Below are positions 1-5,077 of a stretch of 5,077 nt of DNA, piece by piece (positions within the stretch are counted from its first letter, which is position 1; the number at the start of each line of letters is the position of its first letter). Both the position numbers and the translations under genes were made by a program. Below the pieces are notes generated by a model that saw nothing but the letters and a program-made list of their open reading frames with translations, searched no databases and was not told the origin of the DNA. The stretch comes from an uncultured Bacilli bacterium (GTDB lineage: Bacteria > Bacillota_I > Bacilli_A > RF39 > UBA660). The stretch is taken from NCBI GenBank assembly GCA_934101625.1, contig CAKORV010000048.1, forward strand, positions 1-5,077. Reading direction: 5' to 3'.

Positions 1-224
1 CCTTGATTTTCTACTGTAAATTCTTTTGTTACACTCCATCCTGGACTTATATTTTCACTAGCTAAGGTTGCATCACCAGAATATAACATATATATTCCTT
101 TACTTCTTAAACTTATACTTTTACCTTCACCATTTACTCTTGCTTTAAAGTATGCATAACTTACTCCTATAGTTAACACTAATATACTTACTACCAAATA
201 CACAATATATTTTTTATTTTTCAT
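1..224 (-). CDS. TasA/camelysin-like exported surface protein with SipW-type signal, N-terminal part only
   Basis: The gene runs off the left edge; 74 codons are visible. The start is ATG at 224-222, with AAGGAG at 236-231 and a 6-nt spacer; the ATG at 229-227 is too close to that site. The protein begins MKNKKYIVYL, followed by a hydrophobic segment (about residues 6-22) ending GVSYAYF. A lysine-rich start, one hydrophobic helix and a (S/T)YAYF boundary are typical of SipW-dependent signal peptides of TasA/camelysin-type proteins. Residues 59-75 read ISPGWSVTKEFTVENQG, resembling the PGDSVTKTFTV-N-G strand found in that kind of secreted beta-sandwich. I infer a secreted or surface-fibre protein; the missing C-terminus prevents a firmer assignment. 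No peptidase gene is visible nearby. Expression seems to require read-through of the terminator at 249-276. Confidence 0.8.
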   Translation of the reverse strand, partial: MKNKKYIVYLVVSILVLTIGVSYAYFKARVNGEGKSISLRSKGIYMLYSGDATLASENISPGWSVTKEFTVENQ

Positions 225-248
225 AACATGCTCCTTTTTCATTACATG

Positions 249-276
249 AAAAAATCCATAGACTAGTGCCTATGAA
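249..276 (-). terminator. Intrinsic terminator directly upstream of the surface-protein ribosome binding site
   Basis: On the minus strand a 9-bp stem (TTCATAGGC with GTCTATGGA, including two G-T pairs) closes the tetraloop ACTA and is followed by six T (254-249). The AAGGAG of the downstream gene starts only 12 nt later, so there is no room for another promoter between them. It therefore looks like an attenuator rather than a simple end of the pheT transcript, although it would also stop transcripts coming from pheT. Confidence 0.75.
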
Positions 277-307
277 CTTAAATTCACGAAAAAACTATGA
301 GAGATAA

Positions 308-373
308 TTAATAAATTACCCCCCCCAATAACAAACAATTGTTGTTACAGTTTGAGCTTTTCAATATTCTCAT
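308..373 (-). CDS. Possible 21-codon leader peptide containing a G8 run
   Basis: ATG at 373-371 and TAA at 310-308, preceded by AAGGAG at 391-386 with a rather long 12-nt spacer. The peptide starts MRILKSSNCNNNC and ends in LLLGGVIY. It has two Cys four residues apart (9 and 13) and a Gly-Gly encoded by GGG GGG within the homopolymer, codons that are unusual in this AT-rich DNA. The ORF lies wholly inside the leader made by the promoter at 407-435, and its start codon sits in the 5' arm of the inverted repeat at 291-379. It could be a regulatory leader peptide, or chance. I recognise no family. Confidence 0.35.
   Translation of the reverse strand: MRILKSSNCNNNCLLLGGVIY
319..326 (-). repeat. 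Homopolymer of eight G (minus strand)
   Basis: Eight consecutive C on the plus strand, G on the transcribed minus-strand RNA, in a region otherwise very AT-rich. It lies in the leader of the surface-protein gene and inside the short leader ORF. Such runs are prone to replication and polymerase slippage. Confidence 0.9.
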
Positions 374-406
374 AGTTTTGTCTTGCTCCTTTTACTTTAT
401 GTCTTA

Positions 407-435
407 ATTTTACCATTTATTTAGTATGCAAGCAA
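407..435 (-). promoter_or_regulatory. Promoter of the surface-protein leader transcript
   Basis: TTGCTT (435-430), a 17-nt spacer and TAAAAT (412-407) with an extended TGG (415-413) in front of the -10. Transcription would begin near 400, just ahead of the AAGGAG at 391-386. The -35 begins 7 nt after the pheT stop codon. The -35 is a weak match and the -10 a good one; the extended -10 compensates. Confidence 0.55.
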
Positions 436-442
436 TATCATT

Positions 443-2794
443 TTACATATTTTTTATTCTAGCATTATATTTTTTAGTTATTACATCTATTATTTTATTA
501 AATTCATTCATAACTTCATCTTCAGTTAAAGTTCTTGTTTCATCCATAAATGTTAATGTAAATGTTAAACTTTTTTCAATATCTAATTTATATTCATCAT
601 ATACTTTAACACTAGATAATATTTTACTAGAATTTTTCTTTATATCACTAATTATTTCTTTACTAGTTATATTATTATTTAATATAAATGATACATCTTT
701 AACTATACTAGGATATTTACTTATTTCTTTAAATTTCATTTTACCAGTTTTCATAGTTCTTAATAAAGATAAATTAATTTCACTTACATATATGTTAGAT
801 TTATTTATACTTGGATGTAATTTACCAGTAAATCCTACACATTTACCACCTACAATTATATTTGCAGATTGATAAGGATGTAATTCATTTATAGTTACTG
901 GTGTTGTAAAATCATACCTATTTTTATAACCTAAATAATCAAGTATTCCTTCTACTATACCCTTAATATAATAGAAATCAGCATTAATTTTAGTATTTAT
1001 TCCTCCGATTAATTCACCTGACATTAATATAGATAATAGTTCTTCTTCTTTATATTCATTATTTTCTTTATAATATTTTTTACCTATTTCAAATATACTT
1101 ACATCAGTTATATTTCTTGCTTTATTATAATCATATACTTCAATTAAAGATGGAACAATACTAGTTCTTAAGTTACTCTTTTCACTTACTAATGGTTCTA
1201 ATACTTTTATTAGTTCTAAATTCTCATTACCAAAACTTTTAGCATTCTTTTCACTTACTAAACTATAAGTTAAAACTTCATTAAGTCCTAGTGTAGAAAG
1301 TCTTACTTTTAATTCTCTATTATAGATATCCATACTTCCTTTTTTAGAACTTTTTGGTAATGTTGGAATAATGTTATCTACTCCATATATTCTACCTACT
1401 TCTTCAATTATATCTTCTTTTATACTTACATCTTGTCTTCTAGTAGGAACTTTTATATTAAATTCATTACCATTTACATTAACTGTAAATTTAAGTCTAT
1501 TAAGTACATCTACTACATCACTTATTTCTAGATTCATTCCAAGAACACTATTAATTTTATCTAAAGTAATATTTACTTCTTTTTCTTCTTTATTAGATAA
1601 ATCATATATAACAGTACCACTTAATACATTACCATTAGCATATTTACTTAGTAATTCTTTACTTCTTTCCATAGCTAAGTATGTTCTATTGATATCTAAT
1701 CCTTTTTCAAATCTACTTGATGCTTCACTTCTTAATATTCTTTTAGCAGTTTTTCTAACTGTACCAGCATCAAATATAGCACTTTCTATTAAGATATTTT
1801 TAGTTTCATTAGTTACTTCAGTATCAAGTCCACCCATAACACCTGCAAGTCCTATTAAACCTTTTGAATCACATATAACTAAATCATTTTTAGTTAAAGT
1901 TCTTTCTGTATTATCTAATGTAGTTAGTACTTCTCCATCATTAGCCATTCTAACTTCCATATAGTTGCCTACTTTATCAGCATCATAGAAGTGAAGTGGT
2001 TGACCTGTTTCCATCATTATATAATTTGATATATCTACTACATTATTTATAGGTCTAATACCACATGCAATTAGTCTAGTTTTAATGAACTCCGGACTTT
2101 CTTTTATACTTACATTTTCTACTTTACCTAATAAAAATGTTTTTACTTTATCAGTACTTACTACTAATGTCATATCATCCATAAAGTTAGATTCATGGCT
2201 TTCATATTTGGGTTTAGGTTCATTAACAGGTTTATCATAAATAGCACTTAGTTCATAAGCCATACCTATCATACTCATTAAATCACTTCTATTACTAGTA
2301 AGTTCAAAGTCTACTATTTCATCATCTAAATTTAAATATTTTAAAGCATCTTCTCCAATTGGAGCATCTAATGGTAATTCATGTATACCTTCAATATCTT
2401 TTTCACTCAAGAATTTCTTATCAAGACCTAATTCAGCTATACTACAACACATACCATTACTTTCTACTCCACGAATTACTCCTCTTTTAATTTCTCCACC
2501 AGGTAATTTAGCACCAGGTAAAGCCACTATTACTTTAAGTCCTTTTCTCATATTAGGAGCTCCACATACTATATTTAATATTTCAGTTCCTACATCAATT
2601 TTACATACATGTAAATGATCACTATCTGGATGCATAGTACACTCTAGTACTTCACCAATAACTAAGTTAGTAGCATTAATAAGTTTACCTGCATAATCAT
2701 ATTCATTACCAACTCTTGTCATATTATTAGCAATATTTTCTATAGTATCATCTATTTCAATATAATCATTAACAAACTTTTTACTTAGTATCAT
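443..2794 (-). CDS. pheT: Phenylalanine--tRNA ligase beta subunit
   Basis: This is the beta chain of the heterotetrameric (alpha2beta2) phenylalanyl-tRNA synthetase, which binds tRNA-Phe and hydrolyses misacylated Tyr-tRNA. Its 783 residues match the usual length of about 800. Domains in order: an EMAP-like tRNA-binding fold (about 40-150, with HPDSDHLHVCKIDVG at 55-69 and CGAPN at 77-81); the B3/B4 editing region (about 210-380, with RPINNVVDISNY at 247-258, TGQPLHFYDAD at 263-273, LAGVMGG at 316-322 and SEASSRFEKGLD at 356-367); B5 (about 400-470); a catalytically inactive synthetase-like core (about 480-680); and a C-terminal ferredoxin-fold anticodon-binding domain (about 690-783, KYPSIVKDVSF). 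The ATG overlaps the end of pheS by 14 nt and has AAGGA at 2807-2803, which suggests translational coupling. No truncation or frameshift is seen. Confidence 0.98.
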   Translation of the reverse strand: MILSKKFVNDYIEIDDTIENIANNMTRVGNEYDYAGKLINATNLVIGEVLECTMHPDSDHLHVCKIDVGTEILNIVCGAPNMRKGLKVIVALPGAKLPGGEIKRGVIRGVESNGMCCSIAELGLDKKFLSEKDIEGIHELPLDAPIGEDALKYLNLDDEIVDFELTSNRSDLMSMIGMAYELSAIYDKPVNEPKPKYESHESNFMDDMTLVVSTDKVKTFLLGKVENVSIKESPEFIKTRLIACGIRPINNVVDISNYIMMETGQPLHFYDADKVGNYMEVRMANDGEVLTTLDNTERTLTKNDLVICDSKGLIGLAGVMGGLDTEVTNETKNILIESAIFDAGTVRKTAKRILRSEASSRFEKGLDINRTYLAMERSKELLSKYANGNVLSGTVIYDLSNKEEKEVNITLDKINSVLGMNLEISDVVDVLNRLKFTVNVNGNEFNIKVPTRRQDVSIKEDIIEEVGRIYGVDNIIPTLPKSSKKGSMDIYNRELKVRLSTLGLNEVLTYSLVSEKNAKSFGNENLELIKVLEPLVSEKSNLRTSIVPSLIEVYDYNKARNITDVSIFEIGKKYYKENNEYKEEELLSILMSGELIGGINTKINADFYYIKGIVEGILDYLGYKNRYDFTTPVTINELHPYQSANIIVGGKCVGFTGKLHPSINKSNIYVSEINLSLLRTMKTGKMKFKEISKYPSIVKDVSFILNNNITSKEIISDIKKNSSKILSSVKVYDEYKLDIEKSLTFTLTFMDETRTLTEDEVMNEFNKIIDVITKKYNARIKNM

Positions 2795-3836
2795 TTAAAC
2801 CATCCTTTCTATCAAATTCATTTAAAAATCTTAAATCATTAGTATATATATTTCTTAAATCACTTATACCATATTTAAACATAGTAAGTCTTTCTATTCC
2901 TACACCAAATGCAAATCCAGTATAAACTTCAGGATCATAACCACACATTCTAAGTACATTAGGATGAACCATACCACTACCTAATATTTCAATCCATCCA
3001 ATATTTTTACATAAAGGACAACCTTTACCACCACATTTAAAGCATGTAACATCTACTTCATAACTAGGTTCAGTAAATCCAAAGAAACTAGGTCTAAATC
3101 TAATATTAGTATTAGGTCCTAATATCTTTCTAGCCATTTCTAATAAAGTACCTTTTAAATCACTTAGACTTATATTTTTATCAACTACTAGTCCTTCCAT
3201 TTGCATAAATTGGTGACTATGAGTAGCATCATCATTATCTCTTCTATATACTTTACCAGGACATACTATTTTAATAGGTGTCTTTTCTTCATTAGCAAGC
3301 ATTGTTCTAACTTGTACACTACTAGTTTGTGTTCTAAGTAACATGTCCTCAGTTATATAGAAAGTATCTTGCATATCTCTAGCCGGATGATCTTTTGGTA
3401 TATTAAGTTTTTCAAAACAATAGTCATCTGTTTCTACTTCTGGGCCTTCTACTACATCATATCCCATACTTACAAATAAATCTTCTAAGTCCATTCTAAC
3501 TTGAGTACAAGGATGTAAACTACCATTTTTAATTTTTTTACCAGGTAATGTTATATCTATCTTTTCATTTTCTAATTTTCTATTTAATGCTTCTTTCTTA
3601 ATATTATCTAATTTACTATCAAATATATTATTAAAAGTTGTTCTAAATTCATTAGTAAGCATTCCCAAAGTTTTCTTTTCTTCAGGAGTAAGTCCTACCA
3701 TTTCTTTCATAATAGAAGTAAATTCACTTTGTTTACCAAAGTATTTACTCTTAATTAAATTCATTTCCATTTCTTCTTTAGCATTATCTATTTTTTCTCT
3801 TGCTTCAATTAATAATGTTTCTAATTTTTCTTTCAT
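2781..3836 (-). CDS. pheS: Phenylalanine--tRNA ligase alpha subunit
   Basis: Catalytic alpha chain of phenylalanyl-tRNA synthetase (class II), which joins Phe to tRNA-Phe in the cytoplasm using ATP. It has 351 residues, normal for Gram-positive forms. An N-terminal coiled-coil arm (about 1-90) is followed by the catalytic core: motif 1 region (SLHPCTQVRMDLEDLF, 106-121), motif 2 (YRRDNDDATHSHQFMQMEG, 197-215) and motif 3 (GFAFGVGIERLTMFKYG, 307-323). Ala309 corresponds to the Ala294 of the E. coli enzyme that sets amino-acid size selectivity. A C-x2-C-x4-C-x2-C cluster (Cys265, 268, 273, 276) precedes WIEILGSGMVHPNVL; similar cysteine clusters occur in many bacterial PheS outside Proteobacteria and may bind zinc. 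The start ATG has AAAGGA at 3850-3845 with an 8-nt spacer, just after the stop of the preceding small ORF. It is co-transcribed with pheT. Confidence 0.98.
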   Translation of the reverse strand: MKEKLETLLIEAREKIDNAKEEMEMNLIKSKYFGKQSEFTSIMKEMVGLTPEEKKTLGMLTNEFRTTFNNIFDSKLDNIKKEALNRKLENEKIDITLPGKKIKNGSLHPCTQVRMDLEDLFVSMGYDVVEGPEVETDDYCFEKLNIPKDHPARDMQDTFYITEDMLLRTQTSSVQVRTMLANEEKTPIKIVCPGKVYRRDNDDATHSHQFMQMEGLVVDKNISLSDLKGTLLEMARKILGPNTNIRFRPSFFGFTEPSYEVDVTCFKCGGKGCPLCKNIGWIEILGSGMVHPNVLRMCGYDPEVYTGFAFGVGIERLTMFKYGISDLRNIYTNDLRFLNEFDRKDGLNDTK

Positions 3837-3852
3837 ACTTATATTCCTTTCT

Positions 3853-4014
3853 TTATTTTTCTAAGGCAACAATCCTTACTTTACTTTTACCATTTAATAC
3901 ATTTTTACTCCATTTAAATGGGAATTCTTTTTCTTTAGTCTTTTTGGAAGTATTATCTGTAGATTTCATATTTCTAAAGAATCCTTTTGGAAAAGATACT
4001 TTTTTATTTTTCAT
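3853..4014 (-). CDS. Small basic protein of unknown function, first ORF of the T-box/pheS operon
   Basis: 53 codons, from ATG at 4014-4012 to TAA at 3855-3853. The ribosome binding site AAGGAGG (4026-4020, 5-nt spacer) is one of the strongest in the window and fixes this start; the open frame extends upstream to 4071, but that part lies in the T-box. The protein is very basic (14 Lys, 2 Arg against 4 acidic), starts MKNKKVSFPKGFFRNMKST and ends NGKSKVRIVALEK, with one Trp (residue 35), no Cys and no membrane segment. Only 16 nt separate its stop from pheS, so it sits between a Phe-responsive regulator and pheS. It may bind RNA or nucleic acid, or its translation may simply couple to pheS; both are inference. 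I do not recognise a family. Confidence 0.7.
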   Translation of the reverse strand: MKNKKVSFPKGFFRNMKSTDNTSKKTKEKEFPFKWSKNVLNGKSKVRIVALEK

Positions 4015-4030
4015 AAATGCCTCCTTCAAC

Positions 4031-4087
4031 AAAAAAACTTCATGCTTAAGGACTATTACTAGCGGTACCACCTTAATTCATAAAGTT
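4031..4087 (-). terminator. T-box terminator hairpin
   Basis: A nine-base-pair lower stem (4087-4079 with 4044-4036) and a six-base-pair upper stem TTAAGG/CCTTAA (4076-4071 with 4051-4046) are separated by a small internal loop, with the T-box in the apical loop, followed by seven T (4037-4031). The lower stem competes with Stem III (4107-4081), which uses the same ACTTTA. Confidence 0.7.
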
Positions 4088-4227
4088 ATTATGCTCTCAA
4101 TACTTTAACGCAGTTATACGATTCTTTTTTAACAGAAGAATGAAACTTCATATATAACATTATTAGTTTACACCAACCACTAACTCTCTAGAAATTAAAT
4201 TATATACTACACTTTCTTCCAAAAGAT
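4031..4227 (-). promoter_or_regulatory. T-box leader responding to uncharged tRNA-Phe
   Basis: Stem I shows the canonical AGAGAGTTAGTGGTTGGTG (4189-4171) followed by TAAACTAAT. Its base is closed by GAAGAA (4219-4214) with TTCTTC (4140-4135). Directly before that helix lies TTC followed by A (4144-4141), read as the Phe specifier codon. AGTA (4208-4205) and GAA (4149-4147) fit the specifier-loop motif. A Stem III (4107-4081) precedes the T-box AAGGTGGTACCGCT (4074-4061), in which TGGT (4070-4067) can pair with an ACCA tRNA end. The specifier agrees with the downstream pheS and pheT. At about 200 nt it is compact, with only a short stretch where Stem II would lie. Uncharged tRNA-Phe should raise expression of the operon. 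Confidence 0.93.
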
Positions 4228-4233
4228 ACTTAT

Positions 4234-4262
4234 ATTTTAATGCAAATTTCAAGATTTTTCAA
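4234..4262 (-). promoter_or_regulatory. Promoter of the T-box / pheST operon
   Basis: TTGAAA (4262-4257), a 17-nt spacer and TAAAAT (4239-4234). The expected start near 4227 coincides with the beginning of T-box Stem I, which supports the call. The -35 is one of three CTTGAAA copies in the region. Confidence 0.7.
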
Positions 4263-4329
4263 GTAGTTAATCTATTTTTCAAGATAAAAATATAGAAAAA
4301 AATTAATACTGTTTGCTTGTGTTAATAAT

Positions 4330-4360
4330 AAAACTACTTATGCTTTAAAGCATAAGTTTT
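4330..4360 (-). terminator. Terminator hairpin ending the structured RNA, possibly bidirectional
   Basis: A perfect 22-nt palindrome centred on TTTAAA (4336-4357, arms ACTTATGC / GCATAAGT). On the minus strand it is followed by AGTTTTATTATT, and outer AAAA/TTTT pairing can lengthen the stem. On the plus strand it is followed by TTT, so it could work in both directions. Confidence 0.6.
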
Positions 4361-4370
4361 CTAAGACAAA

Positions 4371-4400
4371 TAGAACACCGACTCAACTGAGACGGTGTTC
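4371..4400 (-). terminator. GC-richer hairpin within the structured RNA, possible weak terminator
   Basis: GAACACCG (4400-4393) pairs with CGGTGTTC (4380-4373); after one T-T mismatch an inner CTC/GAG stem closes an AGTT loop. It is followed by TATTTGTCTT, a poor U tract, so termination here would be partial. It overlaps an alternative hairpin at 4391-4406. Confidence 0.5.
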
Positions 4401-4499
4401 ACCATCTAAACAATTGGACTGAGTAAACACATAACAGTTCAAAGCTAAGTATTACTCCTTTTTATGTCCATTAATATTATGTGTCTGAATGACAATTTA

Positions 4500-4528
4500 A
4501 TTATAGTAAATTTTGACAGTTATTTCAA
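4500..4528 (-). promoter_or_regulatory. Strong sigma-A-type promoter of the structured RNA
   Basis: TTGAAA (4528-4523), a 17-nt spacer and a perfect TATAAT (4505-4500), beginning 8 nt after the frr stop codon. It is the best promoter match in the window and has no protein gene directly downstream, which supports an RNA gene starting near 4493. Confidence 0.8.
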
Positions 4529-4536
4529 GTACTTAA

Positions 4537-5076
4537 TTAAATACTTAATAATTCTTTTTCTTTTTCTTTATATTTTTCTTCTACTATTACATTATATTTA
4601 TCTATAAGTTTTTGTACTTGATCAAGATACCTTTTTTCTTCATCTTCTGCGTATTCTTCTCTTTTAATGTTGTTATTAGCATCTTGTCTTACATTTCTTA
4701 AAGCTATTCTTGCTTCTTCAGCCATTTCTTTAACTTGTTTAACATAGTTTTTTCTAGTTTCTTCAGTTAATTCAGGAATAGTTAAAAATACTACTTCTCC
4801 ATTATTAGTAGGAGCCATACCTAACTCAGCTGCATATATAGCTTTTTCAATTTCTTTTAATAAACTCTTATCAAAAGGTTTTATCATTAATTGTCTAGCT
4901 TCAGGTACACTTATAGTCGCAACACTTTGAATTGGTGTTGGTGCCCCATAATATTCTACCATAATACCATTTAAAATATTTGGATTAGCGCGTCCAGCTC
5001 TTACAGTAGTAAATCTACTTTCTAAATTTTCAATTACTTTGTCCATTTTAGACTTTACATCATTTTCATTAAACAT
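4537..5076 (-). CDS. frr: Ribosome recycling factor
   Basis: Frees ribosomes from mRNA after termination, together with EF-G. The 179 residues are close to the usual 185; a few residues are missing around position 142, in the segment that links the halves of the helical domain. RFTTVRAGRANPNIL (21-35), VEYYGAPTPI (40-49) and SVPEARQLMIKPFDKS (56-71) belong to the head/hinge part. RNVRQDAN (127-134) carries Arg127 and Arg130, matching the conserved Arg129 and Arg132 of E. coli RRF; the following usual Arg is Gln here. The C-terminus is rich in Lys and Glu, as expected of the long helix. The ATG aligns with the family start, but only one base lies upstream, so its ribosome binding site is not visible. 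In many bacteria pyrH precedes frr; that would be outside the window. Confidence 0.97.
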   Translation of the reverse strand: MFNENDVKSKMDKVIENLESRFTTVRAGRANPNILNGIMVEYYGAPTPIQSVATISVPEARQLMIKPFDKSLLKEIEKAIYAAELGMAPTNNGEVVFLTIPELTEETRKNYVKQVKEMAEEARIALRNVRQDANNNIKREEYAEDEEKRYLDQVQKLIDKYNVIVEEKYKEKEKELLSI

Positions 5077-5077
5077 T

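Larger units (their letters stand above)
289..379 (-). terminator. Perfect 12-bp inverted repeat followed by T6, long-loop hairpin
   Basis: AAAACTATGAGA (379-368) pairs perfectly with TCTCATAGTTTT (302-291), and the 3' arm runs into a tract ending at 289 (six T in all). The 65-nt loop holds a small AACAA/TTGTT hairpin and the G8 run. It may be a weak long-loop terminator or the anti-structure of an attenuator, because the CTATGA/TCATAG core is repeated in the terminator at 249-276. An invertible DNA segment is a less likely alternative. Confidence 0.5.
4330..4493 (-). ncRNA. Candidate pseudoknotted small RNA of unrecognised family
   Basis: A near-consensus promoter just upstream predicts a transcript of about 160 nt with no convincing ORF. 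Helix A is ACACATAA (4484-4477) with TTATGTGT (4434-4427). Helix B is TGGAC (4470-4466) plus GAGTAA (4457-4452) with TTACTC (4426-4421), an unpaired A and GTCCA (4419-4415). The order A-B-A'-B' with A' and B' directly adjacent is an H-type pseudoknot suited to coaxial stacking. Downstream are the hairpins at 4373-4400 and 4336-4357. I see no SRP, RNase P or tmRNA signature and no long rod expected of 6S RNA. It may be a trans-acting RNA or a riboswitch-like element. The existence of a structured RNA is fairly well supported; its function is unknown. Confidence 0.6.

Noticed and set aside
291..379. Invertible promoter element bounded by the 12-bp inverted repeats
   Set aside because: The repeat runs into a T tract as in a terminator, the best promoter lies outside it, and no recombinase gene is visible in the window.
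345..416. Minus-strand ORF of 23 codons starting MVKLRHKVKGARQNY
   Set aside because: Its ATG overlaps the extended -10 of the promoter at 407-435, so it would lie upstream of the transcript start, and it has no ribosome binding site.
426..872. Plus-strand open frame of 148 codons
   Set aside because: It lies antisense to pheT, has no ribosome binding site, and its hydrophobic composition is the usual shadow of AT-rich coding DNA.
1371..1964. Plus-strand open frame of 197 codons
   Set aside because: It is wholly antisense to the conserved pheT coding sequence; the Leu/Ser/Thr-rich translation is typical of an antisense frame and no start signal is seen.
3800..4108. Plus-strand open frame of 102 codons
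   Set aside because: It runs across the T-box leader and the start of pheS on the opposite strand, which are well supported; no ribosome binding site.
4383..4442. TTG-initiated ORF of 19 codons after an AAGGAG in the structured RNA
   Set aside because: Rare start codon, long spacer of 12 nt, and the ribosome binding site lies partly in the pseudoknot; it is more likely a by-product of the RNA structure, though a sequestered ORF cannot be excluded.
4330..4493. 6S RNA, SRP RNA, RNase P RNA or tmRNA
   Set aside because: None of their hallmark sequences or shapes is present: no GGAAGCAGCC-like SRP loop, no RNase P core, no tRNA-like ends, and no long rod with a central bubble.

Overview
The window is a strongly AT-rich stretch from a low-GC Gram-positive bacterium. 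Every gene I can support lies on the minus strand, so the order of transcription runs from high to low coordinates. Shine-Dalgarno sites are of the AAGGAG type, visible stop codons are TAA, and Trp is encoded by TGG, so the standard code fits. A tRNA-Phe T-box leader and a SipW-type surface protein point to Firmicutes, perhaps an uncultured gut lineage of Bacilli or Mollicutes relatives; the lineage is inference.

From right to left: frr (ribosome recycling factor) occupies 4537-5076 and is followed almost at once by a near-consensus promoter (4500-4528). That promoter appears to drive a stand-alone structured RNA (about 4493-4330) with an H-type pseudoknot, a GC-richer hairpin and a perfect 22-nt palindrome. 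I do not recognise its family. A second promoter (4234-4262) starts a compact T-box leader (about 4227-4031) with canonical Stem I sequence, a TTC (Phe) specifier and a T-box core. It controls an operon made of a 53-codon basic ORF of unknown function, pheS and pheT. pheS and pheT overlap by 14 nt and encode the two subunits of phenylalanyl-tRNA synthetase.

Right after the pheT stop there is a further promoter (407-435) and a leader of about 175 nt. The leader holds a short ORF with an eight-G run, a 12-bp inverted repeat with a T tract, and a strong terminator only about a dozen bases before the ribosome binding site of the next gene. That gene (1-224, cut by the window edge) encodes a TasA/camelysin-like exported protein. 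The layout implies expression by read-through (attenuation), and the G run could switch it by slippage.

The translation genes themselves are ordinary. The interesting material lies in the two intergenic regions: the pseudoknotted RNA between frr and the pheS operon, and the leader of the surface-protein gene.
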